Source: Williamsia serinedens (lineage in GTDB: Bacteria; Actinomycetota; Actinomycetes; Mycobacteriales; Mycobacteriaceae). From it: DNA of 64,000 nt. Shown here piece by piece: positions 26,816 to 35,591 of the stretch. Numbering within the stretch: position 1 is the stretch's first letter; each line of letters opens with the position of its first letter. The notes beneath the pieces were generated by a model that did no database searches, was not told where the DNA came from, and saw only the letters and a list, made by a program, of their open reading frames with translations. The stretch is from the NCBI RefSeq assembly GCF_024171725.1, contig NZ_JAMTCG010000006.1:1-64000 (forward strand). The letters run 5' to 3'. A program made the position numbers and the translations under genes.

Positions 26816-27964
26816 TCAGGCCGGCAGGCCCCAGGCCTTCGCGAGGAGTTCGTAGGAGCGGAAGCGGTCGCGCTCGTCGTGGGTGATGCTGGTGACGACG
26901 AGTTCGTCGGCACCGAGACCCCGGGCGAGGGTCTGCAGACCGTCGACGACGGTGTCCGGCGACCCGACGATCTGGGTGCGCGTCCGGTCGGACACCACCG
27001 CCAACTGATCATCGGTGAGCGGTTGTGCTGCAGCGGGATACGGCTGCGCGCCGCGCCCGGTGCGGATGTCGTACACCCAGCTGCCGAAACCTGCGGCGAG
27101 GTCGCGGGCGGTCTCGTCGTCGTCGGCGACGACCACATCCGCCGACGCGATCACGTACGGCTCCGACAGGTGTTCCGACGGCCGGAACGCGGCGCGGTAG
27201 GCCTCGACCGCGTCGAGCGCCCCGGACGGGACGATGTGGTACGCCGCGACGAACGGCAGGCCCCGCTCCCCCGCCACCCGGGCGCTCTGGCCACCGCTGC
27301 TGCCGAGCACCCACACGGCGACGTCGGCCTCGGCGGCCTGCCAGGACCGCAGCGGCGCCGGGGTGTCCGAGTTCGGCGGCGTGACCGCATAGGTGCCGTC
27401 GAACATCGCCAGCACGGCGTCGACGGCATCGTCGAAGTCGGGGATCTGCGAGCCGGGGAACACGAGCGCCTCGGTGGACGCGGCGATGGTCGGCGACCCG
27501 AGCAGTTCCTTCGGGATCGGGAACGGCGCCGGGATCAGCAGACCGTCGACGACGCGGTCCTCCTCCGGCGGCCCCGACGGCGGCTTCGGGGCCTTCGGCC
27601 CCGTGGACTCGGCGCGCCGTTGCACCGACCGCCCCAGCCCGAGGTCGAGACGGCCGGGGTGCAGGGCGTCGATGGTGGCGAAGGCCTCGACGGCGGCGAC
27701 CGGCGTGGTGAACCCGATCAGCACAGCCGCGGACCCCACGCGGATGGTCGAGGTGTTCGCGGCCACCAGACCGACGAGCGTGGCGGGCGACGCTCCCGCG
27801 ACGGCGGCGAAGTGGTGCTCGGCCAGCCAGTAACGTCGGTAGCCCCACTGCTCGGCTGCGACGGCCAGGTCGACGGTCGTCCGAAGGGCCTGGGCCGCGG
27901 TCCCACCCTCGGGGATCGGCGAGAGGTCCAGCACGGACAACGGCAGGGGTGGGGCAGAGGTCAC
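26816..27964 (-). CDS. LLM-class flavin-dependent oxidoreductase (luciferase-like)
   Basis: A 382-residue TIM-barrel luciferase-like protein. The N-terminus PLSVLDLSPIPEGGTAAQAL and the segment YWLAEHHF are typical of the LLM subgroup often annotated MsnO8-like; the GSSGGQSARVAGERGLPFVAAYH segment binds the flavin phosphate. It needs reduced flavin from an outside reductase. I chose the GTG at 27964, which gives the family N-terminus; an ATG at 27985 is possible. It is divergent from two further LLM genes, making three in 3.9 kb. Confidence 0.87.
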   Translation of the reverse strand: MTSAPPLPLSVLDLSPIPEGGTAAQALRTTVDLAVAAEQWGYRRYWLAEHHFAAVAGASPATLVGLVAANTSTIRVGSAAVLIGFTTPVAAVEAFATIDALHPGRLDLGLGRSVQRRAESTGPKAPKPPSGPPEEDRVVDGLLIPAPFPIPKELLGSPTIAASTEALVFPGSQIPDFDDAVDAVLAMFDGTYAVTPPNSDTPAPLRSWQAAEADVAVWVLGSSGGQSARVAGERGLPFVAAYHIVPSGALDAVEAYRAAFRPSEHLSEPYVIASADVVVADDDETARDLAAGFGSWVYDIRTGRGAQPYPAAAQPLTDDQLAVVSDRTRTQIVGSPDTVVDGLQTLARGLGADELVVTSITHDERDRFRSYELLAKAWGLPA

Positions 27965-28093
27965 CTGATCATGTCTAGCGCGCATCGGCGTCGTCGCGCC
28001 CGGGTTCCGGTCACCGTGATCGCATGTCCCGTCCGTGGGATCAGCTGTGCCACCGTCGTGGTTCGCATCGAGGAGTGACGACGAGGAGTCCCG

Positions 28094-29317
28094 GTGACCG
28101 ATTCGACTGACCACATCCACCTCGTGGTGGCCCTGGAGGGTGCCGGCTGGCACCCGGCGGCCTGGCGCGAGGAGACCGCACGTCCGGACGAACTGTTCGG
28201 CGCCCGCTACTGGGTGGACCTCGTCGCGACCGCCGAACGCGCTGCGATCGACGCGGTGACCATCGAGGACTCGTTCGGTCTGCGACCGACGAAGCGGCGT
28301 GACCTGGAGCCTCGCACCGACCTGGTGTCGGGCCACCTCGACGCTGTCCTGCTGGCCAATCGCCTCGCGCCGACGACGTCGCACATCGGGTTCCTGCCGA
28401 CGGCGGTGGTGACGCACACCGAGCCGTTCCACACGTCGAAGGCGATCGCGACGCTCGACCACGTGAGCAGCGGTCGCGCCGGGGTGCGACTGCAGGTGTC
28501 TGCCCGGCCGCACGAGGCGGCGCTGTTCGGGCGTCGGACATTCCCCGAGGGATCGGCGTCGGATCCCACGGACCCCGCGAACGGCGCCCTCGTCGGCGAC
28601 CTGTTCCGCGAGGCCCACGACTACGCGGAGGTGCTGCGCCGGCTCTGGGATTCGTGGGAGGACGACGCCGAGATCCGCGACGTCGCCACCGGACGGTTCG
28701 TCGACCGCGACAAGCTGCACTACATCGACTTCGAGGGTCCGTGGTTCTCTGTGCGCGGGCCGTCCATCACCCCACGGTCCCCGCAGGGCCAGCCCGTGAT
28801 CGCGGCGCTCGGCCACCAGGCGGTGCCGTTCGAGTTCATCGGCGAATCCGCCGACATCGGGTTCATCACACCGCGTGACCTCGACGAGGCGGCCGACATC
28901 GTCGCGGCCGTCGACGCCGCGCACCGTGCGGCCGACCGGAGCGATCCGGTGCGGGTTCTCGTCGACCTGCTCGTCGTGCTCGGTGACACCACCACCGCGG
29001 CGCAGGACCGTCTCGCTCGTCTCGACGACCGTTTCGGGTCCCCTGTCCGCTCCGACGCCGAGATCGTCGTCGGCACCGCCGCCGACGTCGCCGACCGCAT
29101 CGCCGAACTGACCGCGGTCGACGGGATCTCCGGCGTGCGCCTCCGTCCCGCACGTCTTCCCGACGACCTCACGCGCATCGCCGACGATCTCGTGCCGGAG
29201 CTGCGCCGCCGCGGACTGTTCCGGGACGAGTACGCCGAATCGTCACTGCAGGAACGGTTCGGACTGGACCCCCACCCCGCCAACCGCTACGCGACGACAG
29301 GAGGCGCGTCGGCATGA
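28094..29317 (+). CDS. LLM-class flavin-dependent monooxygenase
   Basis: A 407-residue luciferase-like barrel of the NtaA/SnaA-type group that pairs with a second LLM gene. The segments LDAVLLANRLAPTTSHIGFLPT and TLDHVSSGRAGVRLQ are family-typical, and RSPQGQPVI is the flavin-phosphate strand seen in NtaA-like enzymes. GTG at 28094 with GAGGAG upstream. Its stop overlaps the next gene by 4 bp (ATGA). The paired arrangement is common in clusters that desulfurise or open N- or S-containing xenobiotics. The substrate cannot be read from sequence. Confidence 0.87.
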   Translation: MTDSTDHIHLVVALEGAGWHPAAWREETARPDELFGARYWVDLVATAERAAIDAVTIEDSFGLRPTKRRDLEPRTDLVSGHLDAVLLANRLAPTTSHIGFLPTAVVTHTEPFHTSKAIATLDHVSSGRAGVRLQVSARPHEAALFGRRTFPEGSASDPTDPANGALVGDLFREAHDYAEVLRRLWDSWEDDAEIRDVATGRFVDRDKLHYIDFEGPWFSVRGPSITPRSPQGQPVIAALGHQAVPFEFIGESADIGFITPRDLDEAADIVAAVDAAHRAADRSDPVRVLVDLLVVLGDTTTAAQDRLARLDDRFGSPVRSDAEIVVGTAADVADRIAELTAVDGISGVRLRPARLPDDLTRIADDLVPELRRRGLFRDEYAESSLQERFGLDPHPANRYATTGGASA

Positions 29318-30660
29318 CCAAGCAGGTGCACCTGGCGGCCCACTTCCCGGGCGTCAACAACACCACGGTGTGGAGCGACCCCGCCGCGGGCAGCCACATC
29401 GACTTCTCGTCGTTCGTCCACTTCGCGCAGACCGCGGAGCGGGCGAAGATGGACTTCCTGTTCCTCGCCGAGGGACTCCGACTGCGGGAGCAGAACGGGA
29501 AGATCTACGACCTCGACGTCGTCGGCCGCCCGGACACGTTCGCGATCCTCTCCGCGCTCGCGGCGGTGACGACGCACCTGGGCCTGGCGGGCACCATCAA
29601 CTCGACGTTCAACGAGCCCCTCGAGGTGGCACGACAGTTCGCGACGCTGGACCACCTCAGCGACGGGCGTGCGGCGTGGAACGTGGTGACGTCGTGGGAC
29701 GAGTTCACCGGGGAGAACTTCCGCCGTGGTGGGTACCTCCCGCAGAGCGAGCGGTACACGCGCGCACAGCAGTTCCTGCAGGTCGCCACCGAGCTGTGGG
29801 ACTCGTGGCGCGACGACGACATCGTCGCCGACAAGCAGTCGGGTCGGTTCCTGGCCCGCCCGGACGTCGGCTCGTTCTCGCACACCGACTCCCAGTTCGA
29901 CATCGCCGGCCAGTTCCCGGTGCCGCGCAGCCCGCAGGGCCGGCCGGTGATCTTCCAGGCGGGTGACTCCGACGCCGGGCGCGACTTCGCGGCGCAGCGC
30001 GCCGACGCGATCTTCTCGCGCCACGCCACCTACGACGAGGGCCGTGCCTTCTTCGCCGACGTGAAGGGCCGCCTCCCCGGGTTCGGGCGGCGCCCCGAGG
30101 ACCTGCTGATCCTCCCGGCCGCGACCTTCGTGCTCGGCGACACCGACGCCGAGGCCGCCGACATCGCCCACGAGGTGCGGCTGCAGCAGGTCAGCGGCGC
30201 GACGGCGATCGCGTTCCTCGAACAGATGTGGAACCGCGACCTGTCCGACCACGACCCCGACGGGCCGCTGCCCACGGTCGACCCGGTGCCCGGTGAGAAC
30301 ACCGTGGCCCGCGGCCGCGCGAGCGTGCGTCACCATCGCGACCCGATCGAGGTGGCACGCGAGTGGCGTGCGATCGCCGAGGCGAAGAACCTGACCACCC
30401 GGGAACTGATCGTCGAGGTGACGAGTCGGCAGAACTTCGTCGGGTCGCCGCAGACCGTCGCCGACACCATCGACCGCTTCGTGCAGGACGACGTCTCCGA
30501 CGGGTTCATCCTCGTCCCGCACATCACCCCCGGTGGGCTCGACCGGTTCGCCGACGACGTCATCCCACTGCTGCAGGAGAAGGGCGTCTACCGCACGGAG
30601 TGGGAGGGCACGACGTTGCGCGACAACCTCGGCCTGACCCACGCACCGGTCACCGGCTGA
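29314..30660 (+). CDS. NtaA/DszA/SnaA-family FMN-dependent monooxygenase
   Basis: A 448-residue flavin-dependent monooxygenase of the nitrilotriacetate / dibenzothiophene-sulfone monooxygenase type. Signature parts: a long N-terminal LAAHFPGVNNTTVW, then TLDHLSDGRAAWNVVTSWDE, the SERYTRAQQFLQV helix and RSPQGRPVIFQAGDSDAGRDFAA, a near-canonical NtaA/DszA flavin-phosphate motif. The length matches this class (about 440-460). It is coupled to the preceding LLM gene. It lacks a local flavin reductase (no DszD/NtaB-type gene), so it shares a cellular FMN reductase. Confidence 0.9.
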   Translation: MTKQVHLAAHFPGVNNTTVWSDPAAGSHIDFSSFVHFAQTAERAKMDFLFLAEGLRLREQNGKIYDLDVVGRPDTFAILSALAAVTTHLGLAGTINSTFNEPLEVARQFATLDHLSDGRAAWNVVTSWDEFTGENFRRGGYLPQSERYTRAQQFLQVATELWDSWRDDDIVADKQSGRFLARPDVGSFSHTDSQFDIAGQFPVPRSPQGRPVIFQAGDSDAGRDFAAQRADAIFSRHATYDEGRAFFADVKGRLPGFGRRPEDLLILPAATFVLGDTDAEAADIAHEVRLQQVSGATAIAFLEQMWNRDLSDHDPDGPLPTVDPVPGENTVARGRASVRHHRDPIEVAREWRAIAEAKNLTTRELIVEVTSRQNFVGSPQTVADTIDRFVQDDVSDGFILVPHITPGGLDRFADDVIPLLQEKGVYRTEWEGTTLRDNLGLTHAPVTG

Positions 30661-30688
30661 ACCGACCCGCGCGGCTAGGGTTCCGCGC

Positions 30689-31501
30689 ATGCAGCTACGC
30701 CACGACGTCATCGGTGACGGTCCGACGCTCGTCCTCGTGCACGGGGTGATCCACCGCCGCCAGGCGTGGTCAGTGGTGGCCGATCTCCTGGCGCCGTATC
30801 GCCGGGTGGTCGTCGTCGACCTGCCGGGGCACGGCGAATCCGACGACTTCGACCAGCCCGGCAGCGAGCGGATCGCGATGATGCTCGACGAGCTGAGCGC
30901 GTTCGTGCAGCAGGTCGGGGACGGCAGCGGCCCCGCGCATGTCGCGGGGAACTCGCTCGGCGGGTACCTCGCGCTGTGTCTCGCCGCGCGGGGTGAGGTA
31001 GCGACGGCGACGGCGTTGTCGCCGGCCGGGTTCTGGCGCGGTCACGGTGAGCAGTCCCGCGCGATCGGACGCTTCACGGCCCTCCGCGCGGCGGCGTCGA
31101 CGATGGGTGAGCGCGCACCGTCGCTGTTCCGCAGCCGACTGGTGCGCTACCCGTCCCTCGCACCGTTCTTCGCCCACCCCAGCCACGTCTCGTACGAGAA
31201 CGCCGTCGTCGACCTGAACTCGTTGCGCACCAACACCGCACTCGACGACGGCATCGACGCGCAGTTCGTCTTACCGTCCGTCACCGATCCGTCGGTGCCG
31301 GTCACCGTCGCCTGGGGCACGCGCGACCTGATCCTGCCCGCGCGGCAACGACATCGGGTGCGCGACCACTTCCCACAGGCGCGCGTCATCACGGTCCCGG
31401 GTGTCGGCCACGTCCCCATGACCGACAACCCGGAACTGATCGCCTCGATCCTGCTGGCCGGGAGCACCGTCCCGACGGCGGGTTTTACTTCGGGTCGGTG
31501 A
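30689..31501 (+). CDS. alpha/beta hydrolase
   Basis: A 270-residue Ser-type alpha/beta hydrolase. The oxyanion motif is LVHGVIHRR, the nucleophile Ser is in GNSLGGYLAL, an Asp is in the WGTRDLILP strand, and the His is in GVGHVPMTD. It follows the NtaA-like gene by 28 bp on the same strand, so it may hydrolyse a product of the flavin monooxygenases. Its 3' end overlaps the 3' end of the convergent glycosyltransferase gene by 17 bp; both stops lie inside the overlap region, so transcripts must be antisense there. Confidence 0.88.
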   Translation: MQLRHDVIGDGPTLVLVHGVIHRRQAWSVVADLLAPYRRVVVVDLPGHGESDDFDQPGSERIAMMLDELSAFVQQVGDGSGPAHVAGNSLGGYLALCLAARGEVATATALSPAGFWRGHGEQSRAIGRFTALRAAASTMGERAPSLFRSRLVRYPSLAPFFAHPSHVSYENAVVDLNSLRTNTALDDGIDAQFVLPSVTDPSVPVTVAWGTRDLILPARQRHRVRDHFPQARVITVPGVGHVPMTDNPELIASILLAGSTVPTAGFTSGR

Positions 31502-33647
31502 GGTCGTACAGGGTGACCGACCCGACCGTGCGCGGTGTGTAGTTCGCCTCGACCCACGACCGGATGTCGGACGCGGTGCCGCGGGCGTTCATGCCGCCGC
31601 CGAAACCACCACCGCCACCGATGAACCAGTGGATCTTGCCCTCTCGCACGTACTGCTGGAACTGCGCGAGTGTGGGCGACGGGTCGCTGCCGTTGAAGCC
31701 GCCGATCGGCATGACCGGGTCCTGCGTCGCCAGCTGATAGCCGGACGCCGAGTTCGACCCCACGGCCGCCGCGACCCAGGTGTAGCGGTCGGCGTCGCGT
31801 TCGAGCAGCGCGGTGAGTTCGGCCGACGGTCGCGATCCCTCCAGGAGACCGCCGCCGGGACCACCCATGCCACCACCCATCGCCTCGGCGAACGCCGCGA
31901 ACGGGTTGGCCGCGTTCTGGCCGCCCGGACCCGTCTGGCCGCTCAGCCGGCCGGGCTGACCGGGTTGCCCGAACTGGCCCGGCTGACCGAACTGCCCTTG
32001 CTGCCCCCCGAACTGCCCTTGCTGCCCGCCGAACTGGCCGGGCTGACCGAACTGCCCGCGCTGGCCGAACCGGCCCGGACCACCGTGCCCACCGGGGCCG
32101 AAGCCACCGGCGACCCGGGGTCCGGCGCTGATGATCGACCCGCTCACCGACGTCGACACGGTGTCGATCGCATAGGCGGCGGGGCCGGCGAGCCCGAGGA
32201 TCACGGCGAGCGCAGCACCGATGGCGGCGACCCGCGGAATCCGTGTGAGCAGTACGGCGATCGCGGCGACGATGGCGCCGACGAGGACCACCCATCGCAG
32301 CCACGGCACGAAGTCCGCGGACCGGTCGAGCAGGACGTAGGCCATGACCCCCGTCGCGACGACCGACGCGGCCAGCACGATCCTGGCCCAGACGCGTCGT
32401 CGCTCCTGCCAACACATCCATCCGGCGGCGCCGACGACGCCGGCGACCGCCGGTGCCAGCGCCACGGTGTAGTACGCGTGGAAGATGCCCGACATGAAGC
32501 TGAAGGTCAGGTAGGTCACGACCAGCCACAGGAGCATCACGACGAGCAGTGCGCGACGGAGGTCGGTGCGGGCGGCGCGGCCGCAGATGACCAGGGCCGC
32601 GACACCGAGGATGATCGCGGCGGGGATCAACCAGGCGATCTGGCCGCCCTGTTCGGGCTGGAACATCCGCCAGAAGCCGGTCTCACCCCACATGCCGCCA
32701 CCCCGACCGCCTCCAAGACCTCCGGCGGGGAAGCCCGCGGCGCGGGCGAACTCGCTGAACGCGGCCCGGTTGCCGCCTCCGCCCGGCAGCGTGCTCCCGG
32801 TCTCGTTGCCGGTGAGGCGCCCGAATCCGTTGTAGCCGAACGTCAACTCGAGGATCGAGTTGTGCTGCGACCCGCCGATGTACGGGCGCGAGTCCTTCGG
32901 CCACAGCGTGACGGCGAGAACCCACCAGCCGGCAGCCACGACGAGCGCCAGCCCGGCGGCGAGCAGATGGCCGATGCGCTTGACCCAGGTGTGCTGCCCG
33001 AACGCGAGGTAGGTGAGGGCGAGCGGCGGGATGACGAGGAACACCTGCAACTGCTTGGTGAGGAACCCGAACCCGACGAACACGCCGGTCAGCACCATCC
33101 ACCGGATGCGGCCGTCCTCGATACCCCGCATCGTCGCCCACACCGCGGCCAGCATCAGGAGTACGAGCAACGCGTCGGGGTTGTCGAACCGGAACATCAA
33201 CGCCGCCACGGGCGTCAGGGCGAGCGCGAGCCCGGCGAGCAGGCCGGCCTGCCAGCCCGCGTACCGGCGGACGATGACGTACAGCAGGGCGACGGACGCC
33301 ACGCCCATCAGCGCCTGCGGCACCAGGACCGACCAGGAGTTCAGACCGAAGATGCGGACCGCGATGCCCGGGATCCACAGGGACATCGGGGGTTTGTCGA
33401 CGGTGATCGAGTTCGCGGCGTCGGACGAGCCGAAGAACCACGCCTTCCACGAGACCGAGCCGGCCTGGATCGCGGCCGCGTAGAACGAGTTGCCCCAGCC
33501 GTTCGCGGACAGGTTCCACAGGTACAGGATCGCCGTACCCGTGAGCAGGGCACCGAGGCCCCACCGGTCCGGTCGGGCGAGGCGGCGCCCCGCAGCCGGG
33601 GTCGGCTGCGGGGCGTCGATGCGGGTGGTGTCGAGGGTGTCGGTCAC
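31485..33647 (-). CDS. ArnT/PMT-like membrane glycosyltransferase (GT-C) with Gly/Gln-rich exoloop
   Basis: A 720-residue polyprenyl-phosphate-dependent glycosyltransferase of the GT-C type. About 12 membrane segments occupy the first 480 residues; the first outer loop (GSVSWKAWFFGSSD, then DKPPMSLW) contains the Asp-Lys-Pro-Pro motif of ArnT/PMT-like enzymes. A FGQ/GQPGQ-rich repeat stretch (about 524-570) and a globular C-terminal domain (about 605-720) lie outside the membrane. GTG at 33647 overlaps the upstream GT2-GtrA stop (GTGA). Presumably it moves a lipid-linked sugar made by that protein onto an envelope acceptor. Confidence 0.88.
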   Translation of the reverse strand: MTDTLDTTRIDAPQPTPAAGRRLARPDRWGLGALLTGTAILYLWNLSANGWGNSFYAAAIQAGSVSWKAWFFGSSDAANSITVDKPPMSLWIPGIAVRIFGLNSWSVLVPQALMGVASVALLYVIVRRYAGWQAGLLAGLALALTPVAALMFRFDNPDALLVLLMLAAVWATMRGIEDGRIRWMVLTGVFVGFGFLTKQLQVFLVIPPLALTYLAFGQHTWVKRIGHLLAAGLALVVAAGWWVLAVTLWPKDSRPYIGGSQHNSILELTFGYNGFGRLTGNETGSTLPGGGGNRAAFSEFARAAGFPAGGLGGGRGGGMWGETGFWRMFQPEQGGQIAWLIPAAIILGVAALVICGRAARTDLRRALLVVMLLWLVVTYLTFSFMSGIFHAYYTVALAPAVAGVVGAAGWMCWQERRRVWARIVLAASVVATGVMAYVLLDRSADFVPWLRWVVLVGAIVAAIAVLLTRIPRVAAIGAALAVILGLAGPAAYAIDTVSTSVSGSIISAGPRVAGGFGPGGHGGPGRFGQRGQFGQPGQFGGQQGQFGGQQGQFGQPGQFGQPGQPGRLSGQTGPGGQNAANPFAAFAEAMGGGMGGPGGGLLEGSRPSAELTALLERDADRYTWVAAAVGSNSASGYQLATQDPVMPIGGFNGSDPSPTLAQFQQYVREGKIHWFIGGGGGFGGGMNARGTASDIRSWVEANYTPRTVGSVTLYDLTDPK
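31950..32078 (-). repeat. degenerate coding minisatellite (FGQ / GQPGQ repeats)
   Basis: The DNA repeats the unit CCGAACTGCCC with variants and encodes repeated Phe-Gly-Gln and Gly-Gln-Pro-Gly-Gln blocks in the exoloop of the ArnT-like protein. Unit lengths are multiples of three, so the frame is kept when copy number changes. Confidence 0.7.
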
Positions 33648-34945
33648 GGTGTCGCTCCGGCGGGGACGTCGTCGTCGCCGTTCTCCCGGAACACCCAGCG
33701 CAGGGCCACGAACCGGGTGAGGGTGGCGACGAGGTTGGCGATGATGAGGACGGCGAGCTGCACGTGCTTCGACGCACCGGGTGCCGTCGTCTCGAGGATC
33801 CACAGTGACCCGGACGTGAGTGCCCAGCCGAAGACGAACACCACGAAACCCTGCAGGTGGTGACGGGCGGCGCCGTCACGCCCCTTCACACCGAAGGTGA
33901 AGGCACGGTTGGCCGCGGTGTTGCCGACGGCCGTGACGAGCAGCGCGACGAAGTTCGCGGCCTGCGCGCCCATCACCGGGTGGAGCAGCAGGTACAGCAC
34001 CGCGAACGCGATCGTGGAGATCACGCCGATCACGGCGAAGCGGACGAGCTGCCCGACCATCCCGCGCGGCACGCCGGCCACCTGCGGGTCGTCGAACCGG
34101 TTGCGTCCCAGCGTGCGTCGGAGGTCGGCCACGGGGAGGTCACCCTTCGCGAGGGCGCGTCCGACGCGCCAGCAGCCCTGCAGGTCCTTGACCGCGGTGT
34201 CGACGATGTCGACCTTGGAGTTCGGGTCGTCGACCCAGTCGACGGGCACCTCCGCGATGCGCAGGCCGACACGCTCGGCGAGCACGAGCACCTCGGTGTC
34301 GAAGAACCAGCCGGTGTCGGCCACGTAGGGCAGCAACGCCTTCGCGACGTCGCCGCGCATCGCCTTGAAGCCGCACTGGGCGTCGGAGAACTTCGCACCC
34401 ATCGTGGTGCGCAGGATCAGGTTGTAGCTGCGGGAGATGAACTCGCGCTTGGCGCCGCGGACCACCCGCGACGAGCGGGACAGCCGCGACCCGATGGCCA
34501 CGTCCGAGTGCCCGGACAGCAGCGGGGCGACCAGCGGCATGAGTGCGTTGAGGTCGGTGGACAGATCGACATCGCAGTAGGCGACGACGGTGGCGTCACT
34601 GGCGGTCCACGTCGCGTTCAGGGCGCGACCCCGGCCCTTCTGGTCGAGATGGACGACGCGGACGCAGTCCATGGTCTGCGCGAGCTCGACCGCCACCGCG
34701 AGCGTGGCGTCGGTGCTGGCGTTGTCGGCGATCGTGATGCGGGCCGAGTACGGGACGCGCGTCCTGAGGTGCTCGGCGAGGCGCTCCACGCACGACGCGA
34801 GGTCGGCCTCCTCGTTGTAGACCGGGACCACGACGTCGAGCGCCGGGGTCCTCGGGGTGCGGTCGTGGACGACCGTCATCGCGGGGGCGCCGGCTCCGTC
34901 GGGACGCGACGCCCCGGCTGACCGGTCGATGGTCTCTGCTGTCAT
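33644..34945 (-). CDS. GT2 glycosyltransferase fused to GtrA-like membrane domain
   Basis: A 433-residue fusion. Residues about 36-270 are a dolichol/undecaprenol-phosphate sugar transferase of the GT2 type (VVVPVYNEEADLASC, ADNASTD, DVDLSTD for the metal Asp pair, and FSDAQCGFKAMR). Residues about 295-425 are a four-helix GtrA-like domain, a probable flippase. One polypeptide could therefore make a polyprenyl-phosphate sugar and flip it outward for the downstream ArnT-like enzyme. The ATG at 34945 lies 45 nt from the 17-bp box at 34991. The arrangement supports a complete lipid-linked sugar module. Confidence 0.92.
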   Translation of the reverse strand: MTAETIDRSAGASRPDGAGAPAMTVVHDRTPRTPALDVVVPVYNEEADLASCVERLAEHLRTRVPYSARITIADNASTDATLAVAVELAQTMDCVRVVHLDQKGRGRALNATWTASDATVVAYCDVDLSTDLNALMPLVAPLLSGHSDVAIGSRLSRSSRVVRGAKREFISRSYNLILRTTMGAKFSDAQCGFKAMRGDVAKALLPYVADTGWFFDTEVLVLAERVGLRIAEVPVDWVDDPNSKVDIVDTAVKDLQGCWRVGRALAKGDLPVADLRRTLGRNRFDDPQVAGVPRGMVGQLVRFAVIGVISTIAFAVLYLLLHPVMGAQAANFVALLVTAVGNTAANRAFTFGVKGRDGAARHHLQGFVVFVFGWALTSGSLWILETTAPGASKHVQLAVLIIANLVATLTRFVALRWVFRENGDDDVPAGATP

Positions 34946-34990
34946 GCCAGAGACTCTCGTTCCCGCCGCTGACGTGCCTCTGCGCGCAGA

Positions 34991-35007
34991 CTGTCAGATT
35001 CCTGTGA
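34991..35007 (-). promoter_or_regulatory. 11-bp-spaced direct-repeat box upstream of GT2-GtrA
   Basis: On the minus strand TCACAGGAATCTGACAG: half-sites TCACAG and TGACAG start 11 bp apart, as in OmpR/PhoP-type tandem sites. 13 of 17 bases match the box at 37774-37790, including the first nine. It ends 45 nt before the ATG at 34945. The rest of the 190-bp gap 34946-35135 probably holds the promoter. Confidence 0.6.
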
Positions 35008-35135
35008 GCGCTCCCGGCGGCGTCGATCCGGTCATCGCTGTCCGATTCCCGCGCCGAGACGACGCGCGGGGGTCACGGTGACCACGGACCCACGCCAGGA
35101 CGCGGATCTCGGACAGATCGCACGGTCGCCGGGTC

Positions 35136-35561
35136 TCAGTCGGCGGTGTGGGCGTCCTCGCCGGCGGCGCGCAGGGCCGCGCGGATCTTCTCGGCGGCCT
35201 CGTCGAGCGCGGCGGGATCGGGGTCCTTCTCCGCGTTCGCCAGGTCGAACGTCTCCAGCGAGTGGGCCGGGAAGACGTGGATGTGCAGGTGCGGCACCTC
35301 GAGGCCGGCGATGAGCAGGCCCATCCGGGGCGCGTCGAAGGCATCGCGGGTGGCCCGGCCGATGGTCTGCGCGACCGTCGTGAGGTGCGCGAACACGCCG
35401 GTGTCGACCTGCTCCCAATGATCGATCTCCTCGCGGGGCACCACCAGCACGTGACCGGGGGTGACGGGGTTGATCGTCAGGAAGGCGACGGCGGTGTCGT
35501 CCTTCCACACGAACCGTCCGGGGATGTCCCCGTTGATGATCATGGTGAAGACCGATGCCAT
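35136..35561 (-). CDS. HIT family hydrolase
   Basis: A 141-residue histidine-triad nucleotide-binding protein. The HxHxH motif is in [10 protein letters not shown] near residue 90, and the N-terminal [12 protein letters not shown] is typical of Hint/FHIT-like bacterial HIT proteins. They hydrolyse nucleoside phosphoramidates, dinucleotides or AMP-linked compounds. The C-terminal 35 residues are charged and probably flexible. ATG at 35561, 30 bp downstream of the sensor kinase stop on the same strand. Confidence 0.93.
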   Translation of the reverse strand: MASVFTMIINGDIPGRFVWKDDTAVAFLTINPVTPGHVLVVPREEIDHWEQVDTGVFAHLTTVAQTIGRATRDAFDAPRMGLLIAGLEVPHLHIHVFPAHSLETFDLANAEKDPDPAALDEAAEKIRAALRAAGEDAHTAD

Positions 35562-35591
35562 GCGCCGATCGTAACGGCGCGACCGGTCGCC

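Noticed and set aside
31629-33863. 744-codon open frame antisense to the ArnT-like gene
   Set aside because: Low-complexity Arg/Glu/Asp composition typical of antisense frames in GC-rich genes.
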